Part shown: positions 11,737 through 22,352 of the stretch, piece after piece
Numbering within the stretch: the stretch's first letter is position 1
How the letters are laid out: every line of letters begins with the position of its first letter
NCBI GenBank assembly: GCA_010909165.1
Contig: MU008162.1
Location: forward strand, 1,488,001-1,552,000
Source of the DNA: Anthoceros angustus
Taxonomy: Eukaryota > Streptophyta > Anthocerotopsida > Anthocerotales > Anthocerotaceae
Reading direction: 5' to 3'
DNA length: 64,000 nucleotides
Notes under the pieces: model-generated
Told to the model about the DNA's origin: nothing
Seen by the model: only the letters and a program-made list of their open reading frames with translations
Database searches by the model: none
Position numbers and translations under genes: made by a program

Positions 11737-13125
11737 ATGGGTGTTACGAAATTCTGCATCAGCTCAGGACGGACAGGCTGGGGGAGTAGAGCGGGCTGGA
11801 CGTGCATATCTACTGATGTGCATGCTCAGCACAGAGCGATCTTCCTCCAGAACAGCGGAGTCAGAATCTGGCGAGCCACCCACAACAGCCACCACGCGGA
11901 GAGGCAGATGGGAGGTGGGAGCCTGCACAGCAAACAGCGAGACAAAGTGATCGTTATATCAGGCCCGACAGCAGTGGGAAAAACCGCTCTGGCTTTGGCA
12001 CTGGCCGGAAAACTGGGAGGAGAGATTGTCAGTGCCGACTCAGTACAGGTCTATAGAGGTCTCGACGTCGGGAGTGCCAAGACGCCGTTGCATGAGAGAC
12101 AAGGAGTTCCCCACCACCTGCTGGATATCATCTGCCCTACACAAGAATACACAGCAGGATGCTTCCACGACAATGCCAGAGAAGCCACCGCCAAGGTACT
12201 TGCCAGCGGCAAAGTCCCCATTGCCGTGGGAGGTACCGGTATGTACCTGAGGTGGTACATCAATGGCAAACCAGGAGCTCCAAAGTCTTCACAGGAACAG
12301 GTCGCAGCAGTGGAGGAAGAGATCTCGGAGCTGGTCAAAAGGGGCGGTGGCTGGGATGAGGCCCTGGAGCTGCTGGCGGACGGAGGGGATCTGGAGACTG
12401 CTCTCACCTTGGAAAGGAATGACTGGTACCGGCTCCGACGGGCCTTGGAGATTCTTAGGGCCACAGGCAGACCTCGTACGGATTTTCCTCCAGCTGATCT
12501 TGCCTGCAGGGAGTTGGACTACGATTTCCGTTGCTTTTTCCTGTGCAAGCCTAGATTACAACTGTACCGTCAGATAGATCTCCGTTGCGAGGAGATGGTG
12601 GCAGAGCCTGATGGCTTGCTGCATGAAGCATCCTGGCTGTTAGACTTGGGTGTGCCTCCAAATTCCAGCTGTGCTTCCAGGGCCATTGGGTACAGGCAAG
12701 CTATGGAATACTTAGCAGAGTGCAGAGCAGCAGGAGGGTTGACGACAGAGGAACAGTTTTTGGAATTTCTCGCTGATTTCCAGAAAGCGTCCAGGAATTT
12801 TGCGAAAAGGCAGCTTACTTGGTTCCGCAGCGAACCTCTCTTCCAATGGGTTGATGCCTCGCAGCCTGTGGAGGAGCTGGTCCAGGTTATGGTCGAGGAG
12901 TTTCTGGGGTTGGTTCCTGGGATGGCACAGTCTCAAATCAAGGCAGCAAGCTATAACGAAGGCAAAGAATTGAAGCGGTACAGAGCAGAGCTGCAAGTGT
13001 TTCATGATCCAACCGCAAGGGCTCGCGTGAGGGATTGGATCAGAAGCACCCAGAGTGGCAAACCAACTTCAGAAATCAAGCCTCTGCCCAGCACAGCTGC
13101 AGCCAGCTGTTCAGCACCATTGTAG
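11737..13125 (+). CDS. IPT9: tRNA dimethylallyltransferase, IPT9 type
   Basis: The enzyme transfers a dimethylallyl group to N6 of A37 in tRNAs reading UNN codons, and tRNA turnover yields cis-zeatin cytokinins. The 462-residue single-exon product has an N-terminal extension of about 69 residues (probable organelle targeting). Next is the P-loop GPTAVGKT, then SADSVQVYRGLDVGSAK (substrate loop), PHHLLDI, and VGGTGMYLRWYINGKP, then NDWYRLRRALEIL, RAIGYRQAMEYL and SRNFAKRQLTWFR. The last blocks are diagnostic of plant IPT9 rather than IPT2 or the ATP/ADP isopentenyltransferases. The C-terminus lacks the zinc-finger seen in IPT2-type enzymes, again as in IPT9. Start: first ATG of the frame. Downstream lies the convergent RhoGAP gene, whose stop is 400 bp away. 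Confidence 0.93.
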   Translation: MGVTKFCISSGRTGWGSRAGWTCISTDVHAQHRAIFLQNSGVRIWRATHNSHHAERQMGGGSLHSKQRDKVIVISGPTAVGKTALALALAGKLGGEIVSADSVQVYRGLDVGSAKTPLHERQGVPHHLLDIICPTQEYTAGCFHDNAREATAKVLASGKVPIAVGGTGMYLRWYINGKPGAPKSSQEQVAAVEEEISELVKRGGGWDEALELLADGGDLETALTLERNDWYRLRRALEILRATGRPRTDFPPADLACRELDYDFRCFFLCKPRLQLYRQIDLRCEEMVAEPDGLLHEASWLLDLGVPPNSSCASRAIGYRQAMEYLAECRAAGGLTTEEQFLEFLADFQKASRNFAKRQLTWFRSEPLFQWVDASQPVEELVQVMVEEFLGLVPGMAQSQIKAASYNEGKELKRYRAELQVFHDPTARARVRDWIRSTQSGKPTSEIKPLPSTAAASCSAPL

Positions 13126-13525
13126 TCACATTTCTTCCAAACTTCAATTCCTACAGTTCAGAAATTTAGAAGCAAACTTGTCCAGATCTCGAAAGAGGTT
13201 GCCAACGACCTCACAGGATACTAAAAATTTGGTACTTTACAATGTCTTTGTCTTGGAAACCCTGAAGACCAGCAAACTTCGCTGTAATACTCCTCCCTAC
13301 TAACTAGTGTTACCTGTGAGACAGATTCCGCTGCACCGTTTTCAAACATTTGGCTTCCCACCGTCACCTCTTTCCTAAGGCATGTGTTCAAACTACACAA
13401 TATACAATGCCAATCTGGTCCTGCTCAAATGCTGAATATTTATTAACCCCGTAAAAGAATAGATCGGTGATGGTAGAGATGAAAGGCTTAGTTGTACAAG
13501 GTGAACCATCAAGACAGTAGAGAGC
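13126..13525. other. convergent 3' flanks of IPT9 and RhoGAP
   Basis: About 400 bp lie between two stop codons that face each other. It is moderately AT-rich, has no open frame with recognisable content, and most likely holds both 3' UTRs and polyadenylation sites. Confidence 0.6.
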
Positions 13526-15731
13526 TCACAATCCCCCATTATCCTGCCAGCCGCCGTCAGCACCATGTGCAAAAATTGCGTTGTGTTGCTCAATAAGACA
13601 TTGCACAGCCTCCACTAATTCGAAGTCAATTGATGTTGGCTCATCGTCCAGGGGGATCTGGGCCGAAAGGTCAACCTTGTCACCTTCAACATGCCCGTTT
13701 CCATCCCCTGCACAACACCGACAACCATGTAAAGCTAGCTGCCTGAGCAAACCAAGCCACAAACATAAGTCTACAAGATGGGATTCTAGGAATTCAAAAG
13801 TTCACCTTCCCAATCATGACTAGCATCTTTGACGTTGACGAAGGTGACGGACACACTGGGAGACCTCTTTGGCGCCTGACCCTCCCCAGTTGTTCCATCT
13901 TGTGATGACCTGAGGGCGGATGTGAGTGTCTTTGATGGGCCCCGGGAACTGCCATGAGAGCGTTCTTCCCTCTTCCACAATAAGACAGGAGCCAACACAA
14001 ATGCAAGGCTTCGAGCATCCATCTACACAACGTTAAAAAATAAATCATCAGCACAGTGCAGGTCAGACTAAAGCTCTCTCGTTCTATCCAGCTGTGAGCA
14101 TCACGTTGCTGTTTCACAGCACCACCAAGCTAGATAGGTAAAGCAAAAACTGTGAGCAAATGCAAACTACGTGTTGTCACCACCTTGTTTATAGAAGACA
14201 GCTCGCTGACCCGCAGAAGCAACGATGTCAAACATTCCAAGGTTGAATAGTTCACATACGGGAGCTTGGCAACAACATCACGCCAGCGGCGCACATCTTC
14301 ACCCGCCTTGACCACGTCATCATACAGGTGAAATGTAAGAATGGGCTCCGGCAATGCCCGGAGATAAACTTTCAAAAGTGAAGACACATCAATAGGGCTA
14401 ACTCCATCCACCAAAGGAGAGTTCCAATCTGCTCCATCAGACATGAGGACATCATAGCGTCAGTTTTGTTCAACCCAGTGCTTCCTACATTGGATGCAAG
14501 ATAGTGCAGTTACGCAGTTTATCTTAAGGTCACAAGACAAACCCAGCAAGCTCTATGAGAGAATCCTGCCAACCCACCTTCGTTGTACAAGTCCACAAGA
14601 CGATCCACTACAAATGGGCTTCCTCCATCTTTAAAGAGATTCTCTGAGTGCAGGCCTGCAAAATCATTTGAACAATCACATTTTGCAAGTTCCAAGTCTG
14701 AACACAGAAGATAACGTCCACAACCACCGACCTGATAGAATCAAGAAGTCCACACATCTTGTCACGATTTGCGGAATAGGCTTGGGACCTTTCTGACGTT
14801 GAACTATCACTTCAAGGGGAACCCCAAAAACTGGCCAAAGACAAACATGCTCGTAAGAGATACTCCTGAAATGGAGGATCAGATTACACAAGGAGCGAAT
14901 ATTGTTCACCGTACAAACCAAGCTTGCCTCAAGTACTTATCCAACAGCAACTTCTGCCTAAGATACTCACCACCACGACCGCTGGAGCCCTGCCATGATC
15001 GCAAAGCAAGAACACCATCAGACCAGGGTAACTGGGAGTTGTAATTAAATGCCAGCTTCCCAATAAAAATGCCACAATCTTAAGGAGACTTAGACCCCAC
15101 CTTCTGCCACCATTCAATGCTTGCAATAATGCTCTTGCTGCGGATTGCAGCTTTTCGGGCAGCCTAGTACATCAGCAGCGGAACCAGGTTACAAAACTTC
15201 ATACATGACAGTACACCGATCACAGTCCCCCTCCCATCAAGCATACAGAAACATGCCCTCTCACATCGGGAGTACCTCCTCAACTTTCCCCTTGGTCTCA
15301 TTGAATCCCTTCTTCAAGATGGTGCTTGTTGACGCAGCAGCTGACCGAAGACGAGCTTGCACATTTGCATCTCCACTATTTTGTTGTCGTCGCTCCTCCT
15401 GCTCTCGCACCTGCTGCTGCTTTTGTTTCTGCCTCAGAAGTGTCCAACGTGAAAGAACTGCAGATCCAGCACGTTCTGCAGCATCCGCAAATCTATCTGC
15501 AGCATCAACAACCGAGGCCCCCGCAACCTTAGCCGCATCCCTAGCATCGATAGTTGCAGATCTGAGCTTAAAACCTGCAACACAAACAGATACTGCTGGT
15601 CACTTCCCCGCGCACAACATCCAACTCAAAACAAGTGAAGCTCACTCCCCTACTATGCACATGCTAACTGGTAACGTACTGGACGAAGATAGAAACCCGC
15701 CAGCCTTTTCCCGCCACTGTGCTGTTGTCAT
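13526..15731 (-). CDS. RhoGAP-domain protein (At5g61530-like ROP GTPase-activating protein)
   Basis: RhoGAP proteins speed GTP hydrolysis by ROP/Rho GTPases. Nine exons were traced: 15731-15680, 15574-15276, 15163-15101, 14989-14971, 14830-14732, 14655-14578, 14428-14184, 14022-13806 and 13707-13526. All introns are GT-AG, 76-161 bp, and the frame closes to 417 residues. The fourth exon is a 19-bp micro-exon. The start MTTAQWREKAGGFLSSS corresponds to the conserved N-terminus of the plant family. An Ala/Arg-rich helical segment follows, then IEWWQK, GVPLEVIVQRQ, the GAP core (DVSSLLKVYLRALPEPILTF, with LRALPEPI the hallmark motif), and the C-terminal VQCLIEQHNAIF. The order matches Arabidopsis At5g61530, which lacks the CRIB domain of classical RopGAPs. 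The catalytic-loop Arg of typical RhoGAPs is not obvious at its usual place, so GAP activity is unproven. Confidence 0.93.
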
Positions 15732-16877
15732 GGTGAAAATGCGCTTCACTCGTCCTGGCCCTCACCGTTACTGCCTGCCAAACTGCATCAACCAGCGCAA
15801 ACTCTCAAAAATCAAACACCAAAACGAGAGCCAAAATTCCTGCAAGCCAGAAACACCGAAACTCGCCTTCGCCTTCCCCTTCCCGCAGCAAATTCCTTTT
15901 TATCCCTCCAAACACAACCCGACGCACACGCACAACAAACACCAAACACGGCGACTCGCCAACCGAATATCCAAGACGCGCCTACGACCTCAAGCCGGAT
16001 CTAAAGCAATTACCACGGATCAGCGACACGGCCGCCGTGTGAGCTAGTCCTCTACAATCAGTCCTCAAACTAAGCCGACAACACCTGGAAACACCTCTTG
16101 TCACACATATTCTCCAAAGCACGCAGATCCAGCACCTGTCACCAGGTGCAAACCTAGGCACCGATGCACAAGCCAGAATGCACAAAAACGGCGCAGCATA
16201 AACGGGCAACGAGCTCCATTCCTCCTGCTGTGCTCCTGCCATCAGACAGTCCTACCATTTCACCTTGAACGCCGTGCATCCATCCAGAATCTGTCTGGCC
16301 ACACTGGCACACACCACATCACTCTGCCAGTGCGGTCCAGACTACAAGGCACGCAGGAAATGCTTCATACCTCGACAGCGCAGCCTGCGAGGCGGGGGCG
16401 AGACGCGAGCGACGTGCAGACGAATTTGAGCTGGATCCCCGGCGAGCCCAGCGGGAAATCGCAGCGTGTCAGGAACAGGACTCGCCCATGCATACTCCTG
16501 CTGCTTCCGAGGTGCTCCGGCCTCGATGCCTTGCGCTTCGCTCGTACATAATATACATTATACCCGATGTAGGTCACATATTTATGTACATACACGCACA
16601 GTAAGACATTACGGCACATTAATTACGGCGGTCGGTTACAGTTAGGGCGCCTTTGCTGTGAGTGGTTCCACACTATGGTAAGGGGACGTGGTGGAATAGT
16701 TGCTGTTTGCGTGCTTGTCGAAGGGGAGATGTACAAAACAGAACCACTGGGAGAGTGTACGTGGCGATGGAAGGGGGAACAAATCATGGGGTACTTGGAA
16801 TATGCAAATCCGATGGCATCTTCTTCATTCACACTTTTTTTTCCACATGCTTAGGGACGAGAGACATATAGGCCGGA
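15732..16877. other. intergenic: RhoGAP 5' flank and phosphatase 3' flank
   Basis: No gene is supported in this 1.1-kb interval. Several reading frames are open but have no family features and differ by strand only as shadows. The left part is presumably promoter and 5' UTR of the RhoGAP gene, the right part (about 16620-16877) 3' UTR of the phosphatase gene. Confidence 0.45.
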
Positions 16878-18980
16878 TCAGAATTCCTCATCGCCCAGGA
16901 CAGGCCGAGTCACAGGCACAGCCCAGCGGCCAAGATGGGCGGTGTAGTTGACACACCTGATGATGCCCTTGGCGGAAGGGCCATCGGGGAAGTCTACAAC
17001 GCTGACACTGCCGGTGTCCAGGTTGAAGGAGGCGACGTTGGTCTGATCCAGAGCCAGGCAGCGTGCCAGGATGGCAGCATGCATCAACTCGTGGCTGACA
17101 ACCACCACCGTCCAGTCTTGGTCTGGGGCTTGTGTTGACGCGTTCTCCAACTCCAGGAGGATGTTGTCCCAGACTGTGCCTGCTCTGCCCCAGAAGTCAG
17201 ACAGCTTCTTCCCTGCAGGGCCCTCGGCGTTGAGCAAGTCATGTGCCAGGAGACCTGTTCTCGCCTTGCCCTGCATCAACCAACAAGTTGGTGACGTTCA
17301 TGTCAACGACCTTGCTGTGGGAACAGAGGCTTTTACGGGTGACGTGATGTCCTTGCTGACCTGCCATTCACCCCAGTCCATGTCCCTCAGCTCGGGCACT
17401 TGCTTGACGTCCACATATCTGGGCTCGCATTGGACACCCAAACAGTCGGCTGCCTCTTGTACCTGGTGAGCATGGATTGGCTCAGTTGATGCACACAACT
17501 TAACCGAATGGAAGAAATGAAATCAAACATGCTAGAAACATGCCTCAGCAATTGCTGCAGCAGTCTTGAGCGCAGACGGTTGTGGGCTGCAAATCAGAGA
17601 GTTCACCCGGATGTCCAACAGCAACTCGGCTGTCTTTCGTGACTGTACAGAGGAATGAGGAAGACAACATGTCAGGTAGCTGTGCAATCGGTCACAAAGA
17701 AGGTGGCGATAAGAAAGCATTTTGAGCAAGCTACCTGAATGATCCCCAACATGTTCATCGGCTCTTCAGGCGACGCAGAGAAGCGTTTCTGCAACAACTC
17801 ACATCCACCCCATGAGAAGAACCCAAGCACAGAAAAAATGCTAATCCAGACAAGGGCATCGCCAGATGCAGCACCTGGGTGGTGCTCTCTGTAGCCCCAT
17901 GGCAAACGAGAACCAGGCGAGAAGCAGCTGCCCTTCCACCAGACAGGCCACCAGCCCCAGCAAGCGGCGGGCTCGGCGTCTGCAACCCCATCATGCCTGC
18001 ATCAATTCCCTTATCCTGTCATCCTCTCCATACACAGGAGAACCGGAGCAGGAAAGCATGCACGAGAGGAAGCAGCAGAAGAATGCCTGATTGAGGCGGT
18101 TGAGGCAAACGAACGGGGATCCCTCAGCAGCTCCAGCCGGGGGCAGGAAGTCCAGCACGCTGACTCCGCAATTACTCTGCAGCAGCTGCCTGAAGTATTG
18201 CGTCCCCAGGCCCGTGGCGGTGGCCACAAGAGCCTGGTTCACCGCATTATGCGCCACTACCAGGACGGACCGCCCGTTGCTCCCGAGAATGGTCTGCCAG
18301 CAGGTCCGGGCGCGGGCCCAGAGCTCCCGCACTGGGTAGTGCCCGTCGATCATGAAGTTTGGCGCGTCCCTCTGCCAACTGCTGAACGCCTCCCCGTAGA
18401 TCTGCTTCCCCTCGTTCTTCATCAACCCCTGCACCAAACCCCGGTTCCTCAGCCTCCAAACCCCCAAGAACGCAAGACTGCGCCACCATCGAAGACAGGA
18501 CCATTCAGGACCACGCACCTGGAACGAGTACAGATCGATCTCCCGCAGGTCGTACAGCGGGATCATGGGCTCCTGCCGCGCGCCCCAGATGATTTGCGCG
18601 GTCCTGTGCGCCCTGGCCAGCGGACTGTAGAAGCAGCAGTCGAAGGAGTCCGCGAGGAGCATCTGGCGAGATGTCTCGGCCTGGCTCTCGCCCTTGGCCG
18701 TGAGCACGGAGAAATCCGAGCTGCCTTGGATCCTCCCCGCCTCATTCCAGGTGCTCTGCCCGTGCCGCACCAGCACCACCCGCTTCGCCGCGGACACCGC
18801 CGGGAGCGCGCCCGGCTCCGAAGGCAGCGCCATCGCCGGGGGAGCTTCTGGCGAGGAAGGCACCGCGCTCACTGGAGACACCATCCTCGCGCGCCCGGCT
18901 CGACTCGGCTGGAGAAGAGCGGGCTTCGCTGCTCCTCGACTGCTCACCCACGGCGGTGACTGCAGGCTCACGGACGCCAT
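16878..18980 (-). CDS. 2-carboxy-D-arabinitol-1-phosphatase-like, two histidine-phosphatase domains
   Basis: A plastid histidine phosphatase of the phosphoglycerate-mutase superfamily. The named activity removes phosphate from the Rubisco inhibitor 2-carboxyarabinitol 1-phosphate; in the Arabidopsis relative At5g22620 it is only 'probable'. Seven exons join to 518 residues: 18980-18519, 18428-18087, 17979-17875, 17788-17735, 17642-17544, 17462-17361 and 17270-16878. Two introns (donors at 18086 and 17543) begin with GC instead of GT; both keep frame and domain continuity. A transit-like N-terminus of about 65 residues precedes domain 1, which holds LVRHGQSTWNE, REIDLYSFQ and VVAHNAVNQAL. Domain 2 starts LVCHGATEST, so its RHG is CHG, and ends VVVSHELMHAAIL and YTAHLGRWAVPVT. 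Domain 2 is probably catalytically weak or regulatory, and relatives share the change. Confidence 0.93.
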
Positions 18981-19424
18981 GGCCGTCCCAGCCAGACCTT
19001 AGGTTTTCCTGCTCCCGCTTCTTTCCAAACAAAGACTGGTGAGAAAGAACACATAACAGGAAGAAGGAAGAAGACGACGAAAAGCAAGAAAAGTGGACGA
19101 AGAACAGGTCGAAGACGGCCAATAAGCACTGATCCAAGAAGAAGAGCAGGAGGAGGACGACGAAGAACACATCCAAGAAGACGAAGAGCAAGAAGAAGAG
19201 CAAAAAGAAGAAGAAAAAGATGAAAGCATTGGGAGAAGGGGAAGCACAGAAGGGAGAAGAAGAGGCATAAGAAGAAGAGGAAGACAAAGACAAAGAGGAA
19301 GAAGAAGAAGACGGATAAGAAGAGGAAGGCGAAGAGGAAGAAGAAGAGGAGACGCCAAGGATAAAAGGGAAGAAGCCAAGGATAAAAGAGAAGAAGCAAG
19401 AGGACGAAACTTGTTACCTGCTCG
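18981..19424. promoter_or_regulatory. divergent promoter with 350-bp purine tract
   Basis: This 444-bp gap separates the start codons of the leftward phosphatase and the rightward acylphosphatase genes. From about 19040 to 19410 the plus strand is almost entirely A and G (runs such as gaagaagaag and aagaagaggaagg). It therefore reads as a pyrimidine tract in the transcribed sense of the phosphatase gene. Such GAGA/CTCT tracts are common plant promoter and 5' UTR elements and can form triplex DNA. Confidence 0.55.
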
Positions 19425-20044
19425 ATGCATGCAAGAGCGCTGCAAGTGTTAGTGACGTCTCCTGGGCCGATATTCCGGCCATCGGCAGCTGTAGCTCGGT
19501 TTGTTGCGGGCGCCTGTGATTGGAAGGAGCTGAAGACGCATCGGGGAGTGAAGGCGCATCGGCCGGTGAAGCTTAGGGAGCTGTTCTGCTCCGCATCGGG
19601 CGGGATGGAGGGGGGACTTGTACAGGCCGATCAGGGATCTGGTGGTGGGAGCAACGAGGACGCTGTGAAGACGGTGAGTGGAGTAGAAATCGATTCCTGG
19701 AGGTTGTGTTGCAGTGCAAGAAGAATTCAATTCCAATGCGGAGATGTTTGATTCCGCGTTGGCAACGTTTGCAGGTGCGGACTGTGATCAAAGGGAAGGT
19801 GCAGGGCGTGTTTTTCAGGAAGTGGACGGCGGAGACGGCCGAACGTCTTGGACTCCGGGGGTGGGTGAGGAATCGGCACGACGGGTGCGTGGAGGCTGTC
19901 TTCTCGGGGACGCCGCAGGTGGTCGAAGATATGGTGCGCAAGTGCTGGTCGGGTCCGCCGGAGGCCATTGTTACCGGGCTGGATGTGGAGGATTGGCCTC
20001 ACCCTGTGCCCAATCGCTTCGAGGTGAAGACGACCGCGTGGTGA
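19425..20044 (+). CDS. acylphosphatase with plastid-type N-terminal extension
   Basis: Acylphosphatase hydrolyses carboxyl-phosphate bonds such as acetyl phosphate or 1,3-bisphosphoglycerate. Two exons: 19425-19673 and 19775-20044, with a GT-AG intron of 101 bp, giving 172 residues. The first 80 residues form a basic, Ser/Ala-rich leader compatible with organelle targeting, then an acidic linker ([13 protein letters not shown]). The enzyme domain of about 88 residues shows [12 protein letters not shown] (phosphate-binding loop with catalytic Arg), [18 protein letters not shown] (catalytic Asn in VRN) and a conserved [15 protein letters not shown] tail. Length and extension fit Arabidopsis At5g03370-type precursors. 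It is divergent from the phosphatase gene. Confidence 0.92.
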
Positions 20045-22352
20045 ACCGGATGTTGTCGTGCTGATGATGTGTATGTCACATGTATGTATGCTATGCGTGC
20101 GTTCGTCAGACCACATGTTTAATCTATGTATCCATCGTGATGGTCCCAGATGTTTGAAATATTGCCACGGAGTAACTCCTCAAGCACCGACTCTGGCTTC
20201 AGCCTCCTCGGATAGCGCGTTCCGTCGCCTCGCGCAGGTTACGTGCTCGATTCCGGGATCGTATTAGGAGCGGATCTCACTTGTTTGGGGATCTGTGGCC
20301 GGAGAGTCGATAATATCTGTGGTGATAAGATCGACAACGCCATGGCGCACTGTGGCGTGCCTTACCGGCGGAAGTGGGGGCAAGACGTTACTCCGCACTT
20401 TGGATTGGGCGCCAGTGGACCAGGCTTCAGAGATGATGAATTCGCAAGCGCTCGGCAGCAACAATTTTTTTGTAGTGAATCTTGATTCGTGGCTCGAATT
20501 GAGCCATCCTTTGAGAGACTTTTGGCACCGAACAATTGTTCGTTTTCGACATTGTAGGAGGCTTTTCAATCATTTGTATTGGATGTCTCGTTTATGTGAT
20601 TGTGACTACATAGGTAGTCTGTAGAAGGGAGCCAGTAATGCAAATTGCAATGCGGCTTCGTCCTGGCCCAGGCCATGGAAGGAAGGAGGATGCACCTTCG
20701 TCAATACTTGTGACTCTTACACGTTAAGCTTCGGATTGCTCATGTTCGTGCACTGAATTCTGAATCCTGAAAGAAGGTCTCGCACCTCGAGGTCGCACAA
20801 GACAGCTCTTCTCAAGCTGCAGAGGTCACAGCACTGAATTCGCCATCTCGACTACATCACAACCTCACGATCGAATTCCCCTTCTCGTTCTCTCTGCATG
20901 CAAGAATTGCTCCTACCGCGATGTGATTGAACAAGATCCGGATCGGGCATGCATCCTTGCACTCCAATCGCAGGTGCTTCTGGTGGGAGCCGAGCCCGCG
21001 ACATGGAGTGGACCGTGTCGGACCTGATCTCAAGCACCCCGACGCCATAGCTGATCCAGCCATAGAACACCGTGACGCATGATCGGAAATCCGGAAGAGG
21101 AGATTGTGGAGGATAGGAAATTGACATGGCCTACATGGAGAAGATTGTTGGAAACCGTGGTGAAGAATCCGCTTCCTGTGCGACGCTCTCCCGCAGCGAG
21201 CTGGTTACGCTTGCAGGCTCGGAGGTTACCACATTCCGCGGGACTCAGTAACCCTGGTTCAAGGTTTGGCCATGGGGAGGACAGAGGAGCTGTGGCCGGA
21301 CCCGCTGCAGTTCGCTCCTGACAGATTCTAGGGCCGACACAACACGTATGATTGTACCTCTTCTGGCCGGCGAGGCTGCCCTGGATTGCAGCTGGCAGAG
21401 GTTTTGTTGCTCGTCAATGTGGCTGGCCTGGTGCACGGGTTTGACTGGTCTTTGCACGGCAGGATCTGGACATGTCGGAGCCAGCTGGTTAGGGTTTGAT
21501 GGCCCGTGGCTGCATTCTCTGGTGGCGGTACCATCCCCTCCTTTACCCTCGCTTCTACATGATTTTCTATGTCGGTTCAGGCAGCATGCCGCCGAGAAAC
21601 AGATGATAGATGCGGCTGATGCACAGCTCGCAGTCGCTGAGAGTCAAGCATTGGCTGTCGAGAGCGTTGTGTTTCCAGGTCTCGGTTTCGCACAGTTCTG
21701 CATGTGAAGATGTAATGTGCGGGACCTTGCCGAGGCTAGGGTTTCACTGTGACACCTAGCCTCGGTGATGGATCGAATTGCTTGCCAAACCCTCCGCAGA
21801 CGCCTTCCTTTGCTCTTCCGTAAGATATTCGCATGTTGAACAAGGACAAGATAGACCCTACGAATCCAGATGGCCAAGGTCAGAACAAGCCAGCCCCTCG
21901 CGCTCAGGTGGGAGAAGACCAACTTTCCTTCCGAGGTCTGCCACAGTCGAGGACTGGTTGTCTGTCTTGGCCGGTACTGATCTCTGCGTTTGCAGCAGCT
22001 TAGTGAAGATGTTTGCAATGTGTGGCAGCTCGGAAGATGCTCAAAGAGGTGTTCTATAGTCATTCGGAGACGTACGCCGCCATGGCGGCGGCGTAGTCCC
22101 GAATCCCGGCTACTCTGTGTGCAGTCTACGACTGCCTTCGTGCTGGAGATTTGAATTCAACAAGCGAGTGTTGCGTTCCGAAAGTGGGAGAAGCTTCCGC
22201 ACAGAACGTTCTCATCGGCCGGCTCTCCGCGGATCAGATTTAAAACGGGGAACGTCTTCTCGGTAAGGAGAAGAGAGAGCCTAGTTATGTGAAGTTTGAG
22301 GTTAGAAGTGGAGATTGATTCGCTGCAGGTGGCCTAATAATTCTGCTTTGGA
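20045..22352. other. 2.3-kb intergenic region, acylphosphatase to pantothenate kinase
   Basis: I find no supported gene. Open frames on both strands overlap each other and show no family motifs. The left end is 3' UTR of the acylphosphatase gene, and the last several hundred bases are promoter and 5' UTR of the pantothenate kinase gene. A small gene or non-coding RNA cannot be excluded. Confidence 0.4.

Noticed and set aside
15145-16047. Plus-strand frame of 300 codons over the RhoGAP gene
   Set aside because: It lies antisense to traced RhoGAP exons and has no recognisable sequence of its own.
18742-19445. Phe/Leu/Ser-rich minus-strand frames in the purine tract
   Set aside because: These are translations of a low-complexity pyrimidine strand, not membrane proteins.
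20295-22063. Several 80-140 codon frames between acylphosphatase and pantothenate kinase
   Set aside because: No motifs, conflicting strands, and no splice-compatible continuation.
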